Notes under the pieces: model-generated | Told to the model about the DNA's origin: nothing | Databases searched by the model: none | Seen by the model: only the letters and a program-made list of their open reading frames with translations | Source: Bradyrhizobium sp. CSS354 | GTDB lineage: Bacteria > Pseudomonadota > Alphaproteobacteria > Rhizobiales > Xanthobacteraceae | Assembly: GCF_029051725.1 (NCBI RefSeq) | Contig: NZ_JAACFU010000001.1 | Span: forward strand, 1 to 64,000 | Reading direction: 5' to 3' | DNA: 64,000 nucleotides | Shown: in pieces, positions 35,838 to 44,550 of the stretch | Position numbering within the stretch: the first letter of the stretch is position 1 | Layout: each line of letters begins with the position of its first letter | Translations under genes and position numbers: made by a program

Positions 35838-36689
35838 ATGCCCTTTAAGTTTATCCACATCACCGACACGCATCTCGCGAACCCCGGGCTGAAGCTGTAT
35901 GGCCTCGATCCGCGCGCCCGGCTTGACGCTGCGATTGCCGACATCAACAAGCATCATGTCGATGCCGCCTTCGCGGTCGTGACCGGCGACCTCACCCATT
36001 GGGGCGAGGCCGAATCCTACGCCAATTTCGCCGACGCAATGGCGGCGTTGAAAATCCCCTACATCGCCATGGTCGGCAATCACGACCGCCGCGTCACCTG
36101 CCTCGATAGTCTGAAGTCCGCCCCGCGCGATTCCAACGGTTTCGTGCAGGGCACGCGCACCACCGAGCACGGCCTGTTCGTGTTTCTGGACACGCTGGAC
36201 GAGACCAGCCACGCCGGTGAGATGTGCGCCAAGCGCCTGGGGTGGCTCGCAAGCACGCTGGCAGCCGCGCCGGCGGACATGCCCTTCGTCGTCTTCATGC
36301 ATCATCCGCCGTTCCCGGTCGGCGTCCACGCGATGGACGAAATCTCGCTGGCACAGAGCGCCGAGTTCGCCGAGGTGATCGCGCCCTATCGTTCGCGCAT
36401 CCGCCACCTCTTCTTCGGCCACGTGCACCGGCCGATCTTCGGCAGCTACGGCAAGATCCCATTCTCGACGCTTCGCGGCACCAACCACCAGGTCTGGTTC
36501 GAGCTCGACGCTGCCGCGGCCGAGCATCTCGCCAGCCATGAGCCGCCGGCCTACGGCGTGGTGCTGATCGACGGCGAGAACCTGGTCGTGCACAGCCACG
36601 ACTTCCTCGACACCAGTCTGCGCTTTCCCTTCGAGCCACCGGCGGGAGTGGACGGCCGCGACTATGCGCTCAATTTCCCGGCGCGATGA
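35838..36689 (+). CDS. Metallophosphoesterase, GpdQ/CpdA-like cyclic or glycerophosphodiesterase
   Basis: 283 residues, cytoplasmic. The dinuclear-metal motifs are complete: ITDTHL (residues 7-12), VVTGDLTHWGEAE (near 47-59), MVGNHDRR (near 76), FMHHPPFPVGVHAMDE (near 154) and FGHVHRPIFG (near 195). The MDEI/MHHPPF pattern is typical of GpdQ-type glycerophosphodiesterases, and the next three genes encode a Ugp-like importer. Hydrolysis of imported glycerophosphodiesters is therefore the best guess; cAMP cleavage is the alternative. The stop overlaps the region of the next start (TGA-A-ATG). Confidence 0.88.
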   Translation: MPFKFIHITDTHLANPGLKLYGLDPRARLDAAIADINKHHVDAAFAVVTGDLTHWGEAESYANFADAMAALKIPYIAMVGNHDRRVTCLDSLKSAPRDSNGFVQGTRTTEHGLFVFLDTLDETSHAGEMCAKRLGWLASTLAAAPADMPFVVFMHHPPFPVGVHAMDEISLAQSAEFAEVIAPYRSRIRHLFFGHVHRPIFGSYGKIPFSTLRGTNHQVWFELDAAAAEHLASHEPPAYGVVLIDGENLVVHSHDFLDTSLRFPFEPPAGVDGRDYALNFPAR

Positions 36690-36690
36690 A

Positions 36691-37641
36691 ATGAGCTTCG
36701 CAGAACCCGCGGCTCTCCCGGTCGCGGCCTCGGCGCCGCCGCGCCTGCAGATCCTGAATCGGTTGTCTCACCGCTTCAAAACCTCGCTGCCGGCCTATCT
36801 CCTGCTGCTGCCCTCGCTCGTCTTCCTCGCGCTGTTCACCTACGGCGCGATGGGCCGCGTCCTCGTCGACGCGCTCTATCAGCGCGCCACGCCCAGGGCG
36901 CCGGTCCGTTTCGTCGGTCTCGACAACATCGCAGCGGTGCTGGCGGACCCCGCCTTCACCGGCGCGGTCGTCAACAATCTCGTCTATGCCGTCGGCACCG
37001 CGGTCCCGAGCATCGGACTTGCATTGCTGTTCGCGCTGGCGCTGTCGCGCACCAACGCCGTGACCAGCGTGCTGCGCGCCGCGCTGTTTCTGCCGGTGCT
37101 GATTCCGATGGTCGCGGCCTCCGCGCTGTTCCTGTTCATCTTCCTGCCCAATGTCGGACTGCTCGACTATTACATCGGCAGCCTGCTTCCGGTGCTGCCG
37201 AACTGGCTCGGCGATTCCGACATCGCGCTTTATGCGATCATGGTCATCACGATCTGGAAGAACGCCGGCTACTACATGCTGTTCTTCCTGGCCGGCCTGC
37301 AGGCGGTGCCGGAAGATGTCATGGAAGCCGCCCATCTCGACGGCGCCGGTCCGTACCAGCGGCTGCGCCACATCATCCTCCCCGAGCTCAAGCCCACCTT
37401 CCTGTTCGTCACGGTCATCGCCACGCTCAACGCGGTCACGCAGGTCGACCACGTCTTCGTCATGACCAAGGGCGGCCCGTCCAACGCGACCAATCTTGTG
37501 CTGTTCTACGTCTACCAGCAGGCGGTCGAACATTACGACATCGGCAAGGCCTCGGCAGCCACACTGCTGACGCTTGCGGCGCTGATGGGCCTCACCGCGC
37601 TCTCCTTCCGGACGATGGCAAACCGCGAGGGCGGGTCATGA
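36691..37641 (+). CDS. ugpA: ABC transporter permease, UgpA/MalF-like
   Basis: 316 residues with six predicted membrane helices. The cytoplasmic EAA loop is EAAHLDGAGPYQRLRHIILP near residue 215, where the ATPase docks. ATG 36691 begins one base after the upstream gene's stop; the earlier in-frame ATG at 36664 lies inside that gene and is less likely. The 3' end overlaps the next permease by 4 bases (ATGA), indicating translational coupling. Family membership is the carbohydrate uptake 1 (sugar/glycerol-3-phosphate) type; the substrate is inferred from the phosphodiesterase. The symbol is by context. Confidence 0.85.
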   Translation: MSFAEPAALPVAASAPPRLQILNRLSHRFKTSLPAYLLLLPSLVFLALFTYGAMGRVLVDALYQRATPRAPVRFVGLDNIAAVLADPAFTGAVVNNLVYAVGTAVPSIGLALLFALALSRTNAVTSVLRAALFLPVLIPMVAASALFLFIFLPNVGLLDYYIGSLLPVLPNWLGDSDIALYAIMVITIWKNAGYYMLFFLAGLQAVPEDVMEAAHLDGAGPYQRLRHIILPELKPTFLFVTVIATLNAVTQVDHVFVMTKGGPSNATNLVLFYVYQQAVEHYDIGKASAATLLTLAALMGLTALSFRTMANREGGS

Positions 37642-38507
37642 GGCTGTTCGATCGTCTGTTCAAGGACGTCCCGCTCGCCACGCGCCGCGAGATCACGCCA
37701 AAGCTCGGCTTTGCGCTGACCGTGCTGCTCGCGGTGGTCTGGCTGATCCCGTTCCTGTGGATGGGCGTGGCGACGTTGCGCCCGGCATCCGACGGCATCA
37801 ACCTGATGGCCGAGCTGATGCCGAGCCTGAAGCCGACGCTCGACAACGTCAGGGACGCCTGGGAGATCGGCGATTTCCCGCGCTACACCCTCAACACTAT
37901 CATCATCTGCACCGGCATCCTGCTGGTGCAGGTCGTCACGATCACGTTGGCGGGCTTCGCCTTTGCCCGGCTCGACTTCGCGGGCAAGACGCTGATCTTC
38001 TATCTGTTCCTGATGCAGCTGATGCTGGTGCCTGTGCTGCTGATCGTGCCCAATTTGAGCCTGGTGGCGCAGCTCGGCCTCTACGACACGCTCACCGGCG
38101 TGATGATGCCGTTCTTCGCTTCGGCCTTCGGCACCTTCCTGATGCGGCAAGCGTTCGAGGCTATACCGACCGAGCTGGAAGACGCTGCCCTGATCGACGG
38201 CGCCAGCCTTCTCCAGCGCATCCGCCACATCTACGTGCCGCTGTCGATGCCGAGCTTTTCGGCCTTCGCCATCATCTCGGTCACCAGCCATTGGAACGAC
38301 TTCCTGTGGCCTCTGATGGTGATCAACTCGCCGGACAAGCGGCCGCTCACGGTCGGGCTCTCGGTGTTCACCGCGACCGCGGAAGGCACGCAGGCCTGGG
38401 GCACCATCGCCGCCGGCACGCTGATGGTGATCGCACCGCTGCTGATCACCTTCCTGATCTTCCAGAAACGCTTCATCAGCTCTTTCGTCACCTCAGGCAT
38501 CAAATAG
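37638..38507 (+). CDS. ugpE: ABC transporter permease, UgpE/MalG-like
   Basis: 289 residues with six predicted helices. The EAA loop is near residue 190 (LEDAALIDGASLLQRIRHIY, with the Gly at the conserved place), and the typical MalG-like C-terminus is QKRFISSFVTSGIK. It overlaps the previous permease by 4 bases, and the binding-protein gene follows 11 bases later. Together they form the membrane channel of an importer. No ATP-binding subunit is encoded in this operon. Confidence 0.87.
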   Translation: MRLFDRLFKDVPLATRREITPKLGFALTVLLAVVWLIPFLWMGVATLRPASDGINLMAELMPSLKPTLDNVRDAWEIGDFPRYTLNTIIICTGILLVQVVTITLAGFAFARLDFAGKTLIFYLFLMQLMLVPVLLIVPNLSLVAQLGLYDTLTGVMMPFFASAFGTFLMRQAFEAIPTELEDAALIDGASLLQRIRHIYVPLSMPSFSAFAIISVTSHWNDFLWPLMVINSPDKRPLTVGLSVFTATAEGTQAWGTIAAGTLMVIAPLLITFLIFQKRFISSFVTSGIK

Positions 38508-38518
38508 GAGATTTCTCG

Positions 38519-39850
38519 ATGCTGTTTTCCCGCAGGCTCATGCTTGGCCTTGCCATCGCAGGCACTTTGGCAAGCGCCCTCACCTTCCCGGCGCTGGCCG
38601 AAGGCCCGACCGAGATCGACCTGTTCTTCCCTGTCCCCGTCGACGGCAAGCTGGCCCGCGACATGGGCACCCTGATCAAGGAGTTCAACGAGACCCATCC
38701 CGCGATCAAGGCGACCGCCGTCTACACCGGCTCTTATGACGACACGCTGATCAAGACGCGCGCCTCGATCAAGGCCGGCAAGCCGCCGGCTGCCGTGATC
38801 ATGTCGGCGAACTTCCTGCTCGATATGCAGATCGAGAACGAGCTCACCAATCTCGATCCCTTGATCGCCGCCGACGGCACCACCAAGGAGCAGTTTCTGG
38901 GCCAGTTCTTTCCGGCGCTGCAAGGCAACGCGGTGATCAACCGCTCGGTCTACGGCGTGCCATTTCATAATTCGACGCCGCTGCTCTACATCAACGCCGA
39001 CAAGGCGAAGGATGCGGGCCTCGATCCGAGCAAGCCGCCGCAGACCTGGGCCGAATTGACCGACTGGGCCAAGAAGCTCACCAAGCGCGAGGGTGACAAG
39101 GTGACCCAATGGGGCATTGCGATCCCCTGCGCCTACGACTATTGCGGCTGGATGATGGAAACGCTCACCATGACCAATGGCGGGCGCTACTACAACGAGG
39201 AGTTCGGCGGCGAGGTCTATTACGACACGCCCTCGATGCTGGGCGCGCTGACCTGGTGGAACGACCTCGTCACCAAGCACAAGGTTCACCCGCCCGGCGC
39301 GACGCCCGGCCCTGCCGTCAGCACCTCTTTCATCTCCGGAAATGCCGCGATGATGATGCTCTCGACGGGCTCGCTCACCTATGTGCGCGACAACGCCAAG
39401 TTCGCCTACAAGGTCGCCTTCATCCCGCGCAACGTCCGCAACGCCGTGCCGATCGGCGGCGCCTCGCTGATCGTTCCGGCGGGCCAGGAAGCCGACAAGC
39501 AGAAGGCCGCCTGGACGCTGATCAAGTGGATGACCTCGCCCGAGAAGAGCGGCTGGTGGAGCCGCGCCACCGGTTATTTCGCCCCTAACATGGCCGCCTA
39601 CAAGACGCCTGACATGGTCGAATTCCTGAACAAGAACCCGGACGCCAAGACCGCCGTCGAGCAGCTCGACGTCGCAAAACCGTGGTTTGCGACCTACAAG
39701 ACCGTGCCGGTGCGCAAGACGCTGGAGGACGAGGTCATGCTGGTCCTCAACGGCAAGAAGCAGCCGAAGGAGGCCCTCGTCGCCGCCCAGAAGGCCGCGG
39801 ACGAGACGCTGAAGCCGTACAATGCGGAGACATCGCTGAAGCTGCCGTAA
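38519..39850 (+). CDS. ugpB: ABC transporter substrate-binding protein, UgpB-like
   Basis: 443 residues from ATG 38519, with AGGAG 8 bases upstream. A signal peptide (MLFSRRLMLGLAIAGTLASA, cleavage after ALA around residue 27) sends it to the periplasm. The type I carbohydrate-binding fold shows IDLFFPVPVDGKLARDMGTL, EFNETHPAIKATAVYTGSYDDTL and GVPFHNSTPLLYINADKAKDAGLDP, plus the late AWTLIKWMTSPEKSGWWSRATG segment. The SYDDT and NSTPLLYIN segments resemble the glycerol-3-phosphate/glycerophosphodiester-binding UgpB group. The last gene of the operon. Confidence 0.88.
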   Translation: MLFSRRLMLGLAIAGTLASALTFPALAEGPTEIDLFFPVPVDGKLARDMGTLIKEFNETHPAIKATAVYTGSYDDTLIKTRASIKAGKPPAAVIMSANFLLDMQIENELTNLDPLIAADGTTKEQFLGQFFPALQGNAVINRSVYGVPFHNSTPLLYINADKAKDAGLDPSKPPQTWAELTDWAKKLTKREGDKVTQWGIAIPCAYDYCGWMMETLTMTNGGRYYNEEFGGEVYYDTPSMLGALTWWNDLVTKHKVHPPGATPGPAVSTSFISGNAAMMMLSTGSLTYVRDNAKFAYKVAFIPRNVRNAVPIGGASLIVPAGQEADKQKAAWTLIKWMTSPEKSGWWSRATGYFAPNMAAYKTPDMVEFLNKNPDAKTAVEQLDVAKPWFATYKTVPVRKTLEDEVMLVLNGKKQPKEALVAAQKAADETLKPYNAETSLKLP

Positions 39851-39877
39851 GGCCGGCGACATCGGCAAGACAAGCCT

Positions 39878-39902
39878 CGGCGCTCCGTCATGCGGGGCGC
39901 CG
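39878..39902. terminator. Hairpin after the transporter operon
   Basis: CGGCGCTCCG at 39878-39887 pairs with CGGGGCGCCG at 39893-39902 (one G-U pair) around a 5-base loop, 28 bases after ugpB. It lacks a T-run, so it may be a factor-dependent terminator or RNA-stabilising hairpin. Confidence 0.4.
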
Positions 39903-40035
39903 AATTCGTTGGACGGCCGCCCCCGTTAACCCAGCGTTCACCATCCGGCCCACCCCGGGCGCCGGTAACCACGAGAATTAACAAACCCTCAATTCGCCCC
40001 AGACAAGTTTAGCGATGTTTCTGAGGGGTTTTGCC

Positions 40036-40146
40036 GTGGATCTGTTGGTTTTCGAGTTCCTGGGGCTGGCACTGGTCGCCATGTGCGTGGTCGTGGTGGC
40101 GCTGCCTTGTGCGCGCAAACCCTCCCGGCGGGTCCGCTACGAATAG
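40036..40146 (+). CDS. Possible 36-residue single-helix membrane protein
   Basis: GTG 40036 with GAGGGG about 8 bases upstream; an ATG at 40015 in the same frame would add 7 residues. The peptide MDLLVFEFLGLALVAMCVVV... has one membrane helix (residues 3-25) and a basic tail (ARKPSRRVRYE), the layout of small bacterial membrane regulators. It lies between the transporter operon and rnd. No family is recognised. Confidence 0.45.
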   Translation: MDLLVFEFLGLALVAMCVVVVALPCARKPSRRVRYE

Positions 40147-40261
40147 GATTTTCGTCGGAAAATGCGATTCCGGCCCAAATGCAAGGCTCGAATTCGCTTC
40201 GAGCCCCTTGACATCACAGCGCTTTCGGCAGAACGGCTGATGGACTTGTCATGGGCCGTTC

Positions 40262-41413
40262 ATGGATTTAATTACCACCACCGCTGACCTTGCGGCTGCC
40301 TGCAGCCGGCTGGCCAAGCACCCCGTCATTACCGTCGATACCGAGTTCCTTCGCGAGACCACCTATTACCCGCTGCTGTGCGTGGTGCAGATGGCCAGCG
40401 CCGAGGAAGCGATCGTCATCGACACCCTGGCCGCGGGCATCGACCTCAAGCCGTTCTTCGAGCTGATGGCCAATGAGGCCGTGCTGAAGGTGTTCCACGC
40501 TGCCCGGCAGGACATCGAGATCATCTGGCATCAGGCGGGCATCATCCCGCACCCGGTGTTCGATACCCAGGTCGCGGCCATGGTGCTCGGCTACGGCGAC
40601 AGCATCGCCTACGACGCGCTGGTCGAGAAGGTCACCGGACACCGTCCGGACAAGACCCACCGCTTCACCGACTGGTCGCGCCGGCCGCTGACCAAGGAAC
40701 AGATGCATTATGCGGTGTCCGACGTCACGCATCTGCGCGACGTGTTCGCCGCGCTCGATGCCGACCTCAAGAAGCGCCGCCGCAGCGAATGGGTCTCGAT
40801 CGAGATGGAGGTCCTGACCTCGCCCAAGACATACGACTTCCACCCCGAGCGCGCCTGGGAACGGCTCAAGACGCGGGTGCGCAAGCCCAAGGACCTCGCG
40901 GTCCTGATGGAGGTCGCCGCCTGGCGCGAGCAGGAGGCGCAGAGCCGCGACGTGCCGCGCGGCCGCGTGCTGCGCGACGAGGCCGTCAGCGACATCGCGA
41001 CCCACGCGCCGAATACGATCGAGAAGCTCGCAAACCTGCGCTCCGTGCCGAAGGGTTTTGAGAAATCCAAATGGGGCGCCGACATCGTCGCCGCCGTCGA
41101 GCGTGGTCTGGCGCGCGATCACGCCACGCTGCCGAAGCTGGAAAAGCCGCGCAACAACAACAATGGCGCCGCGATCGTCGAGCTGTTGAAGGTGCTGCTG
41201 CGCATGACCGCGGAGCGCCATGCGGTCGCCAGCAAGGTGATTGCGACCGTCGACGATCTCGAGGAGATCGCGGCCGACGACGAGGCCGACGTGCCGGCGC
41301 TACGCGGCTGGCGCCGCGAGCTGTTCGGCGAGGCCGCACTGAAACTGAAGCGCGGCGAGCTGGCGCTGGCGGTCGAGAAAGGCCGCGTGATCGGGGTCCA
41401 GCGGGCGGAATAG
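40262..41413 (+). CDS. rnd: Ribonuclease D
   Basis: 383 residues. The DEDDy exonuclease motifs are all present: [16 protein letters not shown] (Exo I Asp/Glu, near residue 22), [15 protein letters not shown] (Exo II, near residue 80) and [15 protein letters not shown] (Exo III Tyr/Asp, near residue 150). The C-terminal HRDC domain (about 205-290) includes [14 protein letters not shown] and [17 protein letters not shown]. It trims tRNA 3' ends. It is read in the same direction as the transporter operon, with 400 bases between. Relatives often have it next to aspS, ppk and ppx; here that neighbourhood has been split. Confidence 0.95.
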   Translation: MDLITTTADLAAACSRLAKHPVITVDTEFLRETTYYPLLCVVQMASAEEAIVIDTLAAGIDLKPFFELMANEAVLKVFHAARQDIEIIWHQAGIIPHPVFDTQVAAMVLGYGDSIAYDALVEKVTGHRPDKTHRFTDWSRRPLTKEQMHYAVSDVTHLRDVFAALDADLKKRRRSEWVSIEMEVLTSPKTYDFHPERAWERLKTRVRKPKDLAVLMEVAAWREQEAQSRDVPRGRVLRDEAVSDIATHAPNTIEKLANLRSVPKGFEKSKWGADIVAAVERGLARDHATLPKLEKPRNNNNGAAIVELLKVLLRMTAERHAVASKVIATVDDLEEIAADDEADVPALRGWRRELFGEAALKLKRGELALAVEKGRVIGVQRAE

Positions 41414-41429
41414 GCCCGATGCCTCCTTG

Positions 41430-41553
41430 TCGTCATGGCGAAGGCCGGGACCCATACCACGGAATCTATCGTGGCGGGCGGTGGCTGTACCGAACGACCA
41501 ATCTTCGCCAAACCACTCCCTGTGGTGATGGGGTCCTGGCTTTCGCCAGGACG
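41430..41553. repeat. Long palindromic dispersed repeat (CGTCATGGCGAAGGCC type)
   Basis: The first 25 bases (41430-41454) and the last 25 (about 41529-41553) are inverted copies with three or four mismatches; the intervening 75 bases contain a small CCACG/CGTGG stem. The cores are of the type TCGTCATGGCGAAGGCC and GGTCCTGGCTTTCGCC. It separates the convergent rnd and aminotransferase genes. Confidence 0.7.
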
Positions 41554-41598
41554 ACACCGAGAGCGCGGCGGATCGCTCCGCCTGCACTGACGTTTCCC

Positions 41599-42981
41599 TT
41601 ACGCCGGCGTCAGCTTCGCCACTTCGCCCTTCATGTCGTCCAGCACGCCTGATATCGCCGTAACCAGCTCGTCGATCTGGGCCTTGGTGACGATCAGCGG
41701 CGGGCAGATGGCGATGGCGTCGAGCATGTTGCGCGAGATCACGCCGCGCTCCTGCAGCATGCGGCTGGCCATGCCGCCGACGGCGCCCGGCGTTGTCGCT
41801 GCGGTCTTGCGCGCCTTGTCGAGTACCAGTTCGATCGCTGCGATCATGCCGACGCCTCGGACTTCGCCGACCAGCGGATGGCTGGTGAGTTCACGCAGCT
41901 TGCCTTGCATGTAGCCACCGAGTTCGGCGGCGTGCGCAACCAGGCCCCGCTCCTCGATGATCTTCAAATTCTCCAGCGCAATCGCCGAGCCGACCGGATG
42001 GCCGCCCGCGGTGAAACCATGGCCGAGCACGCCGATCTTGTTGCTCTCATCGGCGATCGGTTCGAACATGCGATCGTTCATCATGATGGCCGACAGCGGG
42101 AAATAGCTCGAGGTGATCTGCTTGGAGACCACGATCGCGTCGGGCTTGATGCCGTAGGTTTCGCAGCCGAACATCTTGCCGGTGCGGCCGAAGCCGCAGA
42201 TGACCTCGTCGGCGACCAACAGGATGTCGTACTTGTTCAAAACCTTCTGGATCTTGTCCCAATAGGTTGCCGGCGGCACGATGACGCCGCCCGCGCCCAT
42301 CACCGGCTCGCCGAAAAACGCCGCGATCGTGTCCGGGCCTTCCTTCTGGATCAGCGCATCGAGCTCTTCGGCTCGCCGCGTCGCGAAGGCTTCCTCGCTC
42401 TCGCCGGGTGCACCGTCCTTGTAGAAATGCGGCGAGCCCGTGTGCAGGATGTTCGGGAGCGGCAAGTCGAAAGAGCGGTGGTTGTTCGGCAGGCCGGTGA
42501 GGCTGGCGGACGCAATGGTGACGCCGTGATAGGCGCGCATCCGGCTGATCACCTTCTTGCGCTGTGGCTGGCCGAGCGCATTGGAGCGATAGGCAATCAA
42601 CTTCAGAACGGTGTCGTTGGCCTCCGAGCCGGAATTGGTGAAGAACACCTTGCTCATCGCAACCGGCGCGAGCGCGACCAGCTTCTCGGCGAGATCGATC
42701 GAGGGCCCGTGCGATTTGGCGGAGAACGTGTGATAGAACGGCAGCGCCTGCATCTGCTTGTGCGCAGCCTCGACCAGCCGCTTCTCGTTGAAGCCGAGCC
42801 CGACGCTCCACAGGCCTGCCATCGCCTCGAAATAGCGCTTGCCCGAGGCGTCGAACACGTAAGGGCCCTCGCCGCGTTCGATCACGAGGGGACCGGCCTG
42901 CTGATGGGCGCGCGCGTTGGTATAGGGATGGAGCTGATAGGCCACATCCCGGGCCTCTTGCGAATTGGGTAGCATGGACAT
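41599..42981 (-). CDS. Class III aminotransferase (omega-amino acid:pyruvate type)
   Basis: 460 residues, PLP-dependent. Motifs: VFDASGKRYFEAMAGLWSVG (residues 42-61), VFFTNSGSEANDTVLKL (phosphate-binding, near 112), RMRAYHGVTIAS (near 150), ILLVADEVICGFGRTGKMFG (PLP-Asp, near 250) and the Schiff-base Lys in IVVSKQITSSYFPLSA (near 287). It transfers amino groups from omega-amino acids, putrescine-like amines or beta-alanine to pyruvate or 2-oxoglutarate; the exact donor cannot be told. Two closely spaced ATGs (42981, 42975) are possible starts. It lies downstream of the cluster at 43.1-45.2 kb on the same strand. Confidence 0.92.
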   Translation of the reverse strand: MSMLPNSQEARDVAYQLHPYTNARAHQQAGPLVIERGEGPYVFDASGKRYFEAMAGLWSVGLGFNEKRLVEAAHKQMQALPFYHTFSAKSHGPSIDLAEKLVALAPVAMSKVFFTNSGSEANDTVLKLIAYRSNALGQPQRKKVISRMRAYHGVTIASASLTGLPNNHRSFDLPLPNILHTGSPHFYKDGAPGESEEAFATRRAEELDALIQKEGPDTIAAFFGEPVMGAGGVIVPPATYWDKIQKVLNKYDILLVADEVICGFGRTGKMFGCETYGIKPDAIVVSKQITSSYFPLSAIMMNDRMFEPIADESNKIGVLGHGFTAGGHPVGSAIALENLKIIEERGLVAHAAELGGYMQGKLRELTSHPLVGEVRGVGMIAAIELVLDKARKTAATTPGAVGGMASRMLQERGVISRNMLDAIAICPPLIVTKAQIDELVTAISGVLDDMKGEVAKLTPA

Positions 42982-43139
42982 TTGCAGGCATCCTTGAAAG
43001 CGTCACGTCGCCGGCGCGGCCGGCGTCATCACTCGATGATCCAGCTCCTTGGCTATTGCCACCGCGCAAAACTTGCAACGTCAATCCGTGGGCGGCAAGC
43101 GCTCAGCAGCGTTGCACAAAGCCGCACATCGGGAAGCCG

Positions 43140-43310
43140 TCACGCCGCGCCGTCGTCATTCCCCTCATTAACGGCGGCAGCGGCCTCCCGCACCTCCACC
43201 AGTGCCATCGAGAGCAGATACACCGTCGTGGGCAGACCAAGACGGCGCGCCGCCTCGGCGGCATGCGACAGGTCGCTTGCCAGCTCCTCGAGCTGATCTC
43301 CCCGTGACAA
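43140..43310 (-). CDS. Small helical hypothetical protein (56 aa)
   Basis: TTG 43310 preceded by GGAG at 7 bases. The translation is an amphipathic, acidic helical protein: LEELASDLSHAAEAARRLGL, then PTTVYLLSMALVEVREAAAA, ending NEGNDDGAA. The amino-acid pattern and third-position GC in this frame are convincing, whereas the overlapping longer frames are Arg/Cys/Trp-rich nonsense. It is the next gene down from the isochorismatase-like gene. It may be a regulator or helper; function unknown. Confidence 0.55.
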   Translation of the reverse strand: MSRGDQLEELASDLSHAAEAARRLGLPTTVYLLSMALVEVREAAAAVNEGNDDGAA

Positions 43311-43340
43311 TGTCCCACTCCATCCGTCGATCGCGGCCGC

Positions 43341-43904
43341 CTACACCGCAACGGCGCCGCTGGTTCTGATCAGTTCGGCGCTGGACTGGATTGTAGCAAA
43401 ATTCCCGATCACATTCACTACCGCATGCTTGTAGGCGGCAGCATCGCCTGTCCCCGGCTGCCGGCAGGCCACCGCGTCGGCCACTATCTGGTAGCGATGG
43501 CTGCGGTGAAACCCGTCGATAGCGGTGGCCAGAATGGTTTCATCCAGGGAAAAGCCCGCGAGCACGCAACGGACATTGCGGATATTGGACATGTAGTCCA
43601 CAAACCGCGACGAGCTGTAGGCCGACGGCAGCGGGTGCTCGAACGTCATTTCTCCCGGCCGCGGCTTCGCCTCCGCGATCCAATCGGTCAGCCTGGATGC
43701 CGGATTGAACCAGGCCGCCTGCGCGATGCGCTTCAGATGCATCACCGGCCAGAGATTGACGCGCCACAGCGTCAGCATTTCCACGCAGCGCGCGGTGGCG
43801 TCATCGCCGTCGAGGATGACGTGGCGACGTCCTGGGGTCAGGTATTCGACCTGGAGATCCGCGCAGACCAGGATCGGCGGATCGTCGGTGATGGAAACCA
43901 GCAT
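43341..43904 (-). CDS. Isochorismatase-fold protein with altered catalytic residues
   Basis: 187 residues. The fold is recognisable from ILVCADLQVEYLTPGR (first Asp, residue 16), the middle EHPLPSAYSSSRFVDYM segment and VRCVLAGFSLDETILATAID with the following YQIVADAVA strand. In active cysteine hydrolases the AG...-segment reads GxxTDxCVxxTA; here the Cys position appears to be Thr (DETILATA), and the catalytic Lys before the SAF/SAY segment appears to be His. It is thus probably not a normal isochorismatase or nicotinamidase. It follows two acetyltransferase genes by 25 bases in one operon. Confidence 0.75.
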   Translation of the reverse strand: MLVSITDDPPILVCADLQVEYLTPGRRHVILDGDDATARCVEMLTLWRVNLWPVMHLKRIAQAAWFNPASRLTDWIAEAKPRPGEMTFEHPLPSAYSSSRFVDYMSNIRNVRCVLAGFSLDETILATAIDGFHRSHRYQIVADAVACRQPGTGDAAAYKHAVVNVIGNFATIQSSAELIRTSGAVAV

Positions 43905-43929
43905 GGTTTTGCGCGCAGCTGCACCAGTT

Positions 43930-44550
43930 TCAGCGGCCGGCGAGCGCGACGTCCCGCAGCGGCGACGTCACGGCCCGTCCTGCCGAGGCGTCGAGCACGC
44001 CCGGCCGGTCCCAATCGCCTTCGGGGCGGATGATCACGTATGGATCGCTGTCCAGGGTAATGGCATCCGGGCCCGGCTCGATCTCCAGCAGCATTTCCGT
44101 ATAGGAGAAGTCGGAGAAGGTGATCTTGCGATTGTGGCCGAGCGGCTTGGCGCCGAAATGGGCCCAGAAATCGACCAGACGGTCCTGCGCCTGGCCGTAG
44201 ATCTTGCGAAAGCCCTTGCGCTTCACATAGTCGACGCTCGCCTGTACCAGCTTGAACGAGACGCGCGAGCGCCGATATTGGTGCCGCACCGCAAGCCGTT
44301 CCACCTTGGCGAAATCGCCGAAGAACCGCACCCGCAGACAGCCCGCAGGCTCGTTGCCGACATAGCCGATGAAATGCGCGGCGACCATGTCGTTGCCGTC
44401 GAACTCCTCATCGAACGGGCAATCCTGCTCGGCGAGATAGACGGCTGAGCGGATCGAGGTGACCAGCATGAGATCGCTGAGATCGCGTGCGAGGCGAACG
44501 GTGATGGCGCGGGAATCGGGCTTCGCGAGAGGAATCCTAGTACCGTGCAT
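43930..44550 (-). CDS. GNAT-family acyltransferase, cluster gene B
   Basis: 206 residues from ATG 44550, with AAGGAG 8 bases upstream; the start overlaps the end of the preceding gene by 14 bases. The GNAT core has TSIRSAVYLAEQDCPFDEEF, MVAAHFIGYVGNEPAGCLRV, VERLAVRHQYRRSRVSFKLV (acetyl-CoA loop variant with RRSRVS) and YVKRKGFRKIYGQAQ. After it come DFWAHFGAKPL and a C-terminal extension of about 45 residues. The proportions (SIRSAVY...CPFDEEFDGND...) recall acyl-homoserine-lactone-synthase-like GNATs, but it is not a LuxI. Acceptor and acyl donor are unknown. Confidence 0.8.
   Translation of the reverse strand: MHGTRIPLAKPDSRAITVRLARDLSDLMLVTSIRSAVYLAEQDCPFDEEFDGNDMVAAHFIGYVGNEPAGCLRVRFFGDFAKVERLAVRHQYRRSRVSFKLVQASVDYVKRKGFRKIYGQAQDRLVDFWAHFGAKPLGHNRKITFSDFSYTEMLLEIEPGPDAITLDSDPYVIIRPEGDWDRPGVLDASAGRAVTSPLRDVALAGR

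Noticed and set aside
38231..39868. 545-residue leftward frame over the binding protein
   Set aside because: Antisense to ugpB, which has a signal peptide and coupled neighbours.
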